A stretch of 8,560 bases of DNA from Chloroflexia bacterium (GTDB taxonomy: Bacteria > Chloroflexota > Chloroflexia > Thermomicrobiales > JALYUS01), in the NCBI GenBank assembly GCA_025928215.1, contig JAICJW010000191.1, forward strand, positions 1 to 8,560, read 5' to 3'. Positions 1 through 6,283 of this stretch are shown piece by piece. A program made the position numbers and the translations under genes. Each line of letters opens with the position of its first letter. Position 1 is the stretch's first letter. The notes under the pieces were generated by a model. The model ran no database searches. It saw nothing but the letters and a program-made list of their open reading frames with translations, and was not told the DNA's origin.

Positions 1-60
1 CCTTCCCCTCTGCTGGTAAGGTGCAATCGCCGCTCTCAGGCAGCGAAGAGGATACTACCG
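1..60 (+). promoter_or_regulatory. Structured RNA-like segment, possible 3' part of a glycine (gcvT-type) riboswitch
   Basis: Two blocks resemble conserved parts of the glycine riboswitch in the right order: AAGGTGCAA (18-26), like the GAAGGNGCAA block, and CTCTCAGGCA (33-42), like the CTCTCAGGC block before the closing helix. The 5' half of such an aptamer would lie left of the window. Competing view: the segment folds on its own, with CCTCTGCTG (7-15) pairing to CAGC-ga-AGAGG (41-51) and an inner GGTG/CGCC stem (20-23/28-31, loop CAAT). No glycine-related gene follows; the next feature is a tRNA about 120 bases downstream, so if this is a riboswitch its target is not visible. The match was made by eye against remembered consensus. 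Confidence 0.33.
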
Positions 61-126
61 TGCCCCATGCATCGTGTCAAGGGGTTGCGGAAAACTCGTG
101 TTCTTTCGTCGCATCCGCCATCTGGC

Positions 127-156
127 TTGACGATTCACCCGGTCGGATGCTACATT
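127..156 (+). promoter_or_regulatory. Candidate sigma-70-type promoter for the tRNA (and possibly tilS)
   Basis: TTGACG (127-132) matches five of six bases of the -35 consensus TTGACA. It is followed after 18 bases by TACATT (151-156), a 4/6 match to TATAAT. Transcription would start near 163, about 16 bases before the mature tRNA. No terminator-like hairpin lies between the tRNA and tilS, so this promoter could also serve tilS. The call rests on motif and spacing only. Confidence 0.5.
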
Positions 157-178
157 CCGCATGCACAATTGATCGCGT

Positions 179-253
179 GCCGACGTAGCTCAGTGGCAGA
201 GCGGGGGACTCATAAGCCCTATGTCGCAGGTTCGAATCCCGCCGTCGGCACCA
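179..253 (+). tRNA. tRNA with CAT anticodon, probably elongator tRNA-Met
   Basis: A full cloverleaf can be drawn. The acceptor stem is GCCGACG (179-185) with CGTCGGC (243-249), followed by discriminator A250 and an encoded CCA (251-253). The D stem is GCTC/GAGC with GG in its loop, the anticodon loop is CTCATAA (209-215, anticodon CAT), and the T loop is TTCGAAT (231-237). The paired first acceptor base pair argues against initiator tRNA. The ACG at acceptor positions 5-7 and the A51-C63 mismatch in the T stem (GCAGG/CCCGC) are shared with E. coli elongator tRNA-Met as I recall it, which favours Met. The alternative is tRNA-Ile2, the TilS substrate, which also carries CAT in its gene. Odd: the last anticodon-stem pair is A31-G39 (208/216), a mismatch. 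Confidence 0.9.
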
Positions 254-286
254 CCTTTTCGTTTCATCATTTCAAAGATTAATCAC

Positions 287-1927
287 ATGCCATCTCACCC
301 ACAATCTGCGAACCGCCTTACTGAGCGCATCTGTGCGGTTGTACGCTCTGCCGTCGAGCGTGCGGAGGTGTCCACCCTCCTCGTCGCATGTTCGGGCGGT
401 GCGGACAGTTCGTGCCTCCTCCACGCGGTAACGACCATCGCCCGTCATGGCGGACAACGAGTCATCGTCTGCCATGTGCGGCATGGCGTGCGTGCGGACG
501 ACGGAGGGGACGCCGACACCGTCCGCACGCTGGCGAAACGGCTCGATGTGGAGTGCCACATCGTTTCACTGCCCGAGGCGGCGGCGGACCTTCGCCCCTC
601 TTCCTCCGAAGGCGCATTACGGATCGCGCGGTACCGCGCGCTGGCTGCGGTGGCCGATGCAACACGTGCCGGCGCGGTTCTGACCGGGCATACGCTCGAT
701 GATCAGGCTGAGACCGTGCTGCTACATCTCATTCGGGGGGCGGGCGTTGATGGCCTCGGCGGGATGGGTGCGGATACGCTGCTGCCACTGGCGAGTGATT
801 CTCCCGCCGAGACGAAGACGGAACGGAACGGCGGGCGCCTGCGGGTTATTCGACCGCTCCTCGCTGTGCGGCACACTGAAACGGTGGCATATTGCGCGGT
901 GCATCGCCTCGTGGTGGCGACCGATCCAACGAATGACGATCAGCGATACACGCGAAACTGGCTGCGGCACGCTATCCTCCCGGCGCTGCGCGCGCGTAAT
1001 CCCGACATCACGACCGCGCTTGCACGGTCGGCCTCCACAATGCGCGATGACGCGACGTTTCTCGCGGCGGAGACGGCGTCGGCGATCGCGCGCTGCGATT
1101 GCCGGTTCGGCCCGTCGTGTGCCAGCCTCAACCAGGGTGCCTTCGCTCTTACACCTGTCGCGTTGCAGCGCCGTATACTCCGTGACCTCCTCACGCGTAT
1201 CACGGGCGCGGTGCCGCGTGCCGCCGATGTCGAAGCCATGCGGTGGCACGCGGCGGGTCATTCGAGTGTGATACGACAGTACGGCGGCATCGCCTGCGCG
1301 CTCGCCTTCGGTCGCCTCATCCTCGGTGCTGACGATGCCGTTGCGGCATGGGTGCAAGGAGCGGCCTCGCGGCGTTATCCGCTCTCGCTGGGCGAAACGA
1401 CCATCTATGATGATACGACGCTGCAATTTGCATTGCCTGTATCTCCCACCACCGCCTATGCCTTTCGTCTCGTACCAGCGGATCGGCCAACGGCGGAGCA
1501 TCGTGGGCCGCATGCCGTCGCGACGCCGCTGCGATTGCCGGACGACGAGAAGATAATCATTCGGAACCGTAACGCCGCCGACCGTTTCCAACCGTCCGGC
1601 AGTGCTCGGCCGATCTTGCTTCGTGCGTACCTGAGGGCGCGTGGTGTGCCCGCGCCGGTGCGCGATCAGTTGCCGCTTCTCGTCGTCAACGATACGATTG
1701 CCTGGGTGATTGGGCACGAGGTCGGCGCTGCGTTTACCGCCACCGCAGCGACCGCGACGCATATCGGCATCTTAACGCGTCTACATGGGCAGGACGATGA
1801 AAGGATCGCGGGAAATCATGGCAGACGGGAAACCGCCGATACCGGGAACAGCGGATATGCCGATGGCGGTGCTCCTTACCGAGGAGATGATTCAGGAGAA
1901 GGTCGCTGCACTCGCCCAGGCGATTGA
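287..1927 (+). CDS. tilS: tRNA(Ile)-lysidine synthase TilS
   Basis: TilS attaches lysine to C34 of the CAU anticodon of tRNA-Ile2 using ATP, changing its decoding from AUG to AUA and its charging from Met to Ile. The N-terminal PP-loop SGGADS is at residues 36-41, followed by HVRHGVR (63-69), RYRAL (115-119), the family signature GHTLDDQAETVLLHLIRG (134-151), IRPLL (188-192) and RNWLRHAILPAL (223-234). A TilS C-terminal domain includes RFQPSG and LPLLVVNDTIAWVIG. The reading frame is open back to 221, but that ATG lies inside the tRNA, so the ATG at 287 is the sensible start; it has no clear Shine-Dalgarno. At 546 residues it is longer than typical (E. coli about 430). Roughly the last 50 residues, after HIGILTRL, are an Arg/Gly/Asp-rich out-of-frame reading of the start of hpt and look non-domain. 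Function is secure; the C-terminal end is less so. Confidence 0.93.
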   Translation: MPSHPQSANRLTERICAVVRSAVERAEVSTLLVACSGGADSSCLLHAVTTIARHGGQRVIVCHVRHGVRADDGGDADTVRTLAKRLDVECHIVSLPEAAADLRPSSSEGALRIARYRALAAVADATRAGAVLTGHTLDDQAETVLLHLIRGAGVDGLGGMGADTLLPLASDSPAETKTERNGGRLRVIRPLLAVRHTETVAYCAVHRLVVATDPTNDDQRYTRNWLRHAILPALRARNPDITTALARSASTMRDDATFLAAETASAIARCDCRFGPSCASLNQGAFALTPVALQRRILRDLLTRITGAVPRAADVEAMRWHAAGHSSVIRQYGGIACALAFGRLILGADDAVAAWVQGAASRRYPLSLGETTIYDDTTLQFALPVSPTTAYAFRLVPADRPTAEHRGPHAVATPLRLPDDEKIIIRNRNAADRFQPSGSARPILLRAYLRARGVPAPVRDQLPLLVVNDTIAWVIGHEVGAAFTATAATATHIGILTRLHGQDDERIAGNHGRRETADTGNSGYADGGAPYRGDDSGEGRCTRPGD

Positions 1928-2381
1928 CCGGGATTACTCGGGGCGCGTACCCGTCCTCGTCGGTGTGCTGACCGGCGCGACGATCTTCATGGCGGATCTC
2001 ATCCGCAAGCTACAGATCCCGGTCGAGATGGAATTCATGGCGGTCTCGTCGTACGGTGCGGGGACCGAATCTACCGGCGTCGTCCGCATTCTCAAAGACC
2101 TCAATAGCGAGGTGACAGGGCGCGACCTGATTATCGTCGAGGATATCGTGGACAGCGGGCTGACGCTCGCCTATTTGCAGAGCCTGCTTCGCGCTCGTGA
2201 TCCCGCCTCGCTGCGCACCTGCGTTTTACTTGATAAGGCGGAGCGGCGCGAGACCGACGTGGCGCTCGATTACATCGGATTCACCATTCCCAACGCCTTC
2301 GTGATCGGGTACGGGCTGGATTACGGCGGGCTGTATCGGCAATTGCCGTTCGTCGGCATCCTCGATCCCTCCGCAATTTGA
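1818..2381 (+). CDS. hpt: Hypoxanthine phosphoribosyltransferase
   Basis: Salvage enzyme that converts hypoxanthine (and usually guanine) plus PRPP to IMP/GMP in the cytoplasm. The 187-residue product has the type I PRTase fold: an N-terminal LLTEEMIQEKVAALAQAI segment, VGVLTGATIFMADLIRKL (48-65), the PRPP-binding signature VEDIVDSGLTL (107-117) with its paired acidic residues, Lys140 in LLDK near the purine pocket, and the C-terminal FVIGYGLDYGGLYRQLPFVGIL. Length is normal for bacterial Hpt. In-frame ATGs also exist at 1785, 1797 and 1857. I prefer 1818, which has GGGA just upstream and gives a usual N-terminus; the choice is not certain. The gene overlaps the end of tilS by 110 bases in another frame, implying coupled expression. 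The tilS-hpt-ftsH order is conserved in many Gram-positive and related lineages. Confidence 0.93.
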   Translation: MADGKPPIPGTADMPMAVLLTEEMIQEKVAALAQAIDRDYSGRVPVLVGVLTGATIFMADLIRKLQIPVEMEFMAVSSYGAGTESTGVVRILKDLNSEVTGRDLIIVEDIVDSGLTLAYLQSLLRARDPASLRTCVLLDKAERRETDVALDYIGFTIPNAFVIGYGLDYGGLYRQLPFVGILDPSAI

Positions 2382-2408
2382 ACCGCGCGCCCGTGCGTGT
2401 GATAGAAT
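2378..2408 (+). promoter_or_regulatory. Candidate promoter for ftsH
   Basis: TTGAAC (2378-2383, overlapping the hpt stop codon) and TAGAAT (2403-2408) are separated by 19 bases. The latter is preceded by TGA at 2400-2402, giving an extended -10 element (TGn-TAGAAT). The hpt-ftsH gap of 114 bases, unlike the overlapping tilS-hpt junction, leaves room for a separate promoter and an untranslated leader of about 80 bases. Spacer length is slightly long; this is motif evidence only. Confidence 0.4.
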
Positions 2409-2495
2409 GAAACGTCGCGCGAGTGCGGTGGTGATCGGCGCGCGGCTCATGGGGAATCCATTTCCACACAGCGCTGCGGCGCCGGAGGCTCGTTC

Positions 2496-4485
2496 ATGAG
2501 TGAAAACAAGTGGCTGAAAAACAGCCTCGTGTACTTGATTATTATTGTCGCGGTCATCGCCCTCTGGTTCACGGTCGTCTCCAGCCCCGGCGGAAATAAG
2601 TCCATTGACATCGGCACCGTGGTCTCCCTCGTCCGGCAGGGGCAGATCACCCGGATAACGACGACCAACGGCAGCAGTAATGCGGAGATCGAACAGAAAG
2701 ACGGCACGAAGAAGAACGTGCGCCTGCCGGACAACAGTTCGATCTACGAAATTCTCAAGGATAACGGTATCCCGCCCGAGCAGTTCCCGATCATCGCGGC
2801 CAAGGGCGCAAGCCAGTGGGGCAGCTGGCTCGGCACGCTCGGCTTCCTGCTGCCCACGCTCTTTCTGGTCGGTATTCTCGTCTTCATGATGCGGCAGGCG
2901 CAGGGATCGAACAATCAGGCGATGTCGTTCGGCAAGAGCCGCGCCCGAATGTTCACGGGCAACCGCCCCACCGTGACTTTCACGGATGTCGCGGGGGTTG
3001 AGGAGGCGAAGCAGGAGCTTGCGGAAGTTGTTGAATTCCTCAAGTACCCGGACAAGTTCGCGGCGCTCGGCGCGCGTATCCCGCGGGGCGTGCTGCTCGT
3101 CGGCCCCCCCCGGCACGGGTAAGACGCTGCTCTCCCGCGCGGTGGCCGGGGAGGCGGGCGTGCCCTTCTTCTCGATCTCCGGCTCGGAGTTTGTGGAGAT
3201 GTTCGTCGGTGTCGGCGCCTCCCGCGTGCGCGATCTTTTCGATCAGGCAAAGCGTAATGCACCCTGCATCATCTTCGTAGACGAGATTGACGCGGTCGGT
3301 CGCCAGCGCGGCGCGGGCCTCGGCGGCAGCCACGATGAGCGCGAGCAGACGCTGAACCAGATTCTCGTCGAAATGGATGGCTTCGATAGCAGCACGAACA
3401 TCATCGTGATCGCTGCCACCAACCGCCCCGACGTGCTCGATCCCGCCTTACTCCGACCGGGGCGATTCGACCGCCAGGTGATCCTCGACAATCCCGACAT
3501 CCGGGGCCGTCAGGCGATCCTCGAAGTGCACACGCGCGGCAAGCCGATTGACGAGCCGGTGACGCTGGAGGAGATCGCGCGCCAGACGCCCGGATTCTCC
3601 GGCGCGGATCTCGAAAACCTCGTCAATGAGGCGGCAATCCTCGCGGCGCGGCGGAACCTGAAGGTGATTGGCCGCGATGAGGTGGCGGAAGCGATTGACC
3701 GTGTGATCGCCGGGCCGCAACGCAAGAGCCGCCTGATTAGCGAGCGCGAGCGGATCATGACTGCATATCACGAGGCGGGGCATGCGCTCGTCGCGCGGGT
3801 GCTGGCGAACTCCGATCCGGTCCACAAGATCAGCATCGTCGCGCGCGGGATGATGGGCGGTTACACGCGTATCTTACCGGACGAGGATCGGTTCTTCTGG
3901 ACGAAGGCACAATTCAAGGATCGGCTCGCCTACGCACTCGGTGGCCACGTTACCGAAGAGTTGGTCTTTCAGGAAGTGAGCACGGGCGCGTCAAACGACA
4001 TCGAGCAAGTGACGAACCTCGCGCGGAAGATGGTCACCGAGTACGGTATGAGCAAGGAACTCGGGCCGATCCAGTACGGCAAGCGCGAGGAGATGGTCTT
4101 CCTCGGTCGGGACATCGGCGAGCACCGCAACTACTCGGACGATGTCGCGTTCCAGATTGATAAAGAAGTGCGTAAGCTGGTCGAAGAGGGGTACGAGCGG
4201 GCGCGGCAGGTGCTGACGACGTACATGGAGCAATTGCACCAGATTTCCGCCCTGCTGCTCGAAAAAGAGACCGTTGACGGCGACGAGATCGAGGAATTCT
4301 TCCACGAACCGAAGCCATCGCCGAGTTATGTGATTCCACAGCGCGCGAAGGATGCGGTCGCCGCCGCGATTCTTGCCGCCGAGCAGAAAGCGCAAAATCA
4401 GCAACCGAACCCGTCGGTGCCGAAGCCTGCCACCAACGGCCAGGCACCGCCGCCGCGATTCCGCAACGCACCCGGCGTCGCGTAA
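2496..4485 (+). CDS. ftsH: ATP-dependent zinc metalloprotease FtsH, frameshifted in this sequence
   Basis: Membrane-bound AAA+ protease that unfolds and degrades misassembled membrane proteins and some cytosolic regulators. A good Shine-Dalgarno GGAGG (2484-2488) sits 7 bases before the ATG. Reading through the frameshift gives 662 residues. They comprise a TM helix at about 10-29, an extracytoplasmic domain, a second TM at about 111-132, Walker A GPPGTGKT (203-210), pore-loop MFVG (235-238), Walker B IIFVDEID (258-265), SRH arginines R320/R323, the zinc motif HEAGH (425-429), the third ligand Asp501 in TGASND, and a Pro/Ala/Gln-rich tail from about 625. The frame breaks at a run of eight C's (3104-3111), where the Walker A codons need seven. 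As written, translation stops at 3120-3122 after 208 residues and the rest lies in the +1 frame. Both halves are fully conserved and ftsH is usually important for growth, so a homopolymer sequencing error is the likeliest cause. Confidence 0.93.
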
Positions 4486-4505
4486 TACGCACGCAATATG
4501 GCGCG

Positions 4506-4536
4506 GGGCCGGAGCGATCCGGCCCTGCTTTTCTGT
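4506..4536 (+). terminator. Intrinsic terminator after ftsH
   Basis: A perfect 8-bp stem GGGCCGGA (4506-4513) / TCCGGCCC (4518-4525) closes a GCGA tetraloop of the stable GNRA type. It is followed by the T-rich stretch TGCTTTTCTGTT. It lies 21 bases after the ftsH stop and before the next gene, and so ends the tilS-hpt-ftsH unit. Confidence 0.87.
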
Positions 4537-4561
4537 TCGGTGAGATATACGGGATGATGCG

Positions 4562-5779
4562 ATGATGCACGAGACTGCCTCGGTTGGCGCGACGATTACA
4601 CTCCGTGCGGATTCGATGGCGAATGGCGGTGCGGCGGTTGGACGGCACGGCGCGCTCGTCGTCTTCATTCAGGGCGCCGCGCCCGGTGAACGGGTCGCCG
4701 CGCGCATAGTCGAGCTGCGAAAGAGCTTCGCGCGGGCGATTGTGACGGAGGTGATTGAGCCATCACCTGATCGTGTCGCGCCGCCCTGCCCGTATTTCGG
4801 TGCATGCGGCGGCTGTCAGTGGCAGTTCCTCGATTATTCCGCACAGGTCCGATTGAAAGGTGAGATTCTTCGCGAGCAGTTTCGTCGCGGTCTTCACCTC
4901 AACGATGAAGACCACGCCGCCATCATAAGGCCGCCGATCGCGATGGTGGACCCGTGGCGCTATCGCAATGTCGTTACGGTTGAGCCAACCGCGGATCATC
5001 AGCCTGCCTTCCACCACCTGCACAGCGCCGCGCTCGTCTCAATTGACCACTGCCCAATCAGTCAGCCGGCAATCAGCGATGCGCTGGCGCGGCTACATGC
5101 GGACGGCATCACGGACGAGACGACGATCCGCGCGACCGATGCGGAGGCCGCGATTGCCTTCGGCGCGCGGCAACGGCAGACGGTCTATCAGACGCTCCTC
5201 GGTAGGCGGTTTCGCGTCTCCGGTGGCGCGTTTTTTCAGGTCAATACGCGTCCCGAGACTCGGCCGGGATTGTCCGCACTGAGCATGGCGGATTTGCTCG
5301 CACAATGCGTGCTGGATGGCCTGGCGCTCGTCGGCCCGGAGACGGTGCTCGACCTCTACGCCGGGGTCGGCGTATTCGCGATTCTTGCGGCGCCGCACGC
5401 GCGCCGCGTCATCGCGGTCGAGGAAGTGCCTGTCGCCGGTACGGACGCGCGATTCAACGCAACCGCCGCCAACCTCGACAATGTCAGCGTCCATATCCAC
5501 AAGGCGGAACGGTTCATGGCGACCTTCGCGGAGCGGGTAGACGCGGTCGTCCTCGATCCGCCGCGCGCCGGATGCGAGCGTGGTGTCCTCGATGGCCTCC
5601 TGCGCCTGCACCCCGCGCGGATCGTCTATGCCTCCTGCGATGTCGCGACACTCGTCCGCGACCTGCGTATACTGCATGAAACGTATCGGATCGAGAGCGT
5701 CCAGATCGTTGACATGTTTCCACAAACCTATCATCTTGAGGCCGTGACAGTGCTGACCAGACGGGAGAAGACCCGATGA
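4562..5779 (+). CDS. rlmD: 23S rRNA (uracil-5-)-methyltransferase, RlmD/TrmA family
   Basis: SAM-dependent enzyme forming 5-methyluridine in RNA, most likely in 23S rRNA. In the 405 residues are an N-terminal TRAM-type RNA-binding domain (about 8-65), an iron-sulfur cluster set C76-x5-C82-x2-C85 plus C164, and a family motif FFQVN (224-228). The Rossmann methyltransferase domain has VLDLYAGVGVF (262-272) for SAM binding and LDPPRAG (331-337). The catalytic cysteine is C359 in YASCD and the probable base is Glu393 in YHLEAV. All expected catalytic and cluster residues are present. The cluster and TRAM domain place it with RlmD/RlmCD rather than tRNA-specific TrmA, but the exact target uridine (1939, 747 or both) cannot be told from sequence. 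ATG occurs at both 4562 and 4565; the ribosome site is weak. Its stop overlaps the next gene start by 4 bases. Confidence 0.87.
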   Translation: MMHETASVGATITLRADSMANGGAAVGRHGALVVFIQGAAPGERVAARIVELRKSFARAIVTEVIEPSPDRVAPPCPYFGACGGCQWQFLDYSAQVRLKGEILREQFRRGLHLNDEDHAAIIRPPIAMVDPWRYRNVVTVEPTADHQPAFHHLHSAALVSIDHCPISQPAISDALARLHADGITDETTIRATDAEAAIAFGARQRQTVYQTLLGRRFRVSGGAFFQVNTRPETRPGLSALSMADLLAQCVLDGLALVGPETVLDLYAGVGVFAILAAPHARRVIAVEEVPVAGTDARFNATAANLDNVSVHIHKAERFMATFAERVDAVVLDPPRAGCERGVLDGLLRLHPARIVYASCDVATLVRDLRILHETYRIESVQIVDMFPQTYHLEAVTVLTRREKTR

Positions 5780-6249
5780 GCGACCGGTCATTCGATCTTC
5801 AGCGGGTGCGTGCCGAGGTCTTCGCGCTGGTGCGGGCCTGCCCGGCGGGGCAGGTGACGACCTATGGCTGGTTAGCGGCAGCCGTTGGCATGCCGGGGCA
5901 TGCCCGCCTTGTTGGCTGGATCATGAATGGGGTTCCGGCGGAGGCACGCGTACCCGCGCACCGCGTTGTCAATCGCGCGGGTGTCCTGACCGGAGCGTGG
6001 GCGTTCGGGCATCCCGACACGATGGCGGGCCTCCTGCGTGCGGAGGGCGTCGCCTTCGATGACAAAGACCGCGTCGTGATGAAGCAGCACGCGTGGGATC
6101 CGCTCGCGGACCTCGATCGGGACGAGTTGGCAAAAATCCTTGCGGACGCGTTGAACGATGTTGCAGATTTGCCATCGCCCGCGGACGATCTGCCCGCCGC
6201 GCTTCGTCGTGACGTGAGTGGCCCGTTCCGCCTCCGCCCCGGCTCATAA
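5776..6249 (+). CDS. Alkyltransferase-like protein (ATL), MGMT homologue lacking the acceptor cysteine
   Basis: Belongs to the DNA-binding domain family of O6-alkylguanine-DNA methyltransferase (AGT/MGMT). Residues 1-105 carry the recognisable parts: QVTTYGWLAAAVGMPGHARLVG (26-47), with the base-flipping tyrosine region (Y30) and arginine finger (R44), and the active-site segment VPAHRVVNRAGVLTG (59-73). The PCHR motif of true methyltransferases here reads PAHR (60-63), with Ala61 at the alkyl-acceptor position, so it cannot act as a suicide methyltransferase. ATL proteins instead bind O6-alkylguanine and hand the lesion to nucleotide excision repair; I infer that role here. Residues 110-157 form an extension, acidic at first, that small ATLs lack. 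It starts with ATGA overlapping the stop of the methyltransferase gene, so it is translationally coupled. The ending of the protein (RLRPGS) shows no motif. Confidence 0.85.
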   Translation: MSDRSFDLQRVRAEVFALVRACPAGQVTTYGWLAAAVGMPGHARLVGWIMNGVPAEARVPAHRVVNRAGVLTGAWAFGHPDTMAGLLRAEGVAFDDKDRVVMKQHAWDPLADLDRDELAKILADALNDVADLPSPADDLPAALRRDVSGPFRLRPGS

Positions 6250-6283
6250 ATTGCCGGTGATAGGCCGGATAGGATTCGCGTCA

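Noticed and set aside
1..60. TPP riboswitch on the minus strand (CTGAGA ... ACCAGC ... GGGGAAGG)
   Set aside because: The spacing between the blocks is far too short and the central conserved thi-box sequence is absent.
67..282. Open reading frame of 71 codons upstream of tilS
   Set aside because: It reads straight through the tRNA gene and has no ribosome site or recognisable protein sequence.
221..286. N-terminal extension of tilS from the ATG at 221
   Set aside because: The ATG and 33 bases after it are part of the mature tRNA; the added residues do not resemble TilS.
722..1762. 346-codon open frame on the minus strand inside tilS
   Set aside because: Arg-rich, motif-free antisense shadow expected in GC-rich coding sequence; tilS on the other strand is clear.
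2226..3116. 296-codon minus-strand frame across hpt and ftsH
   Set aside because: Spans two genuine genes and their gap, with Arg/Asp-rich composition and no family resemblance.
4541..4561. TATACG as a -10 box for the methyltransferase gene
   Set aside because: No acceptable -35 box; the 16-19-base upstream position falls in the terminator stem and tail.
3991..4668. 225-codon minus-strand frame across the end of ftsH and the start of the methyltransferase gene
   Set aside because: Runs across the terminator hairpin and shows no domain; antisense shadow.
5093..5791. 232-codon minus-strand frame opposite the methyltransferase
   Set aside because: The opposite strand encodes conserved SAM-binding and catalytic motifs, so this is a shadow frame.
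6250..6283. Possible bidirectional terminator between the convergent genes
   Set aside because: Only CCGG self-complementarity and no T run on either strand.
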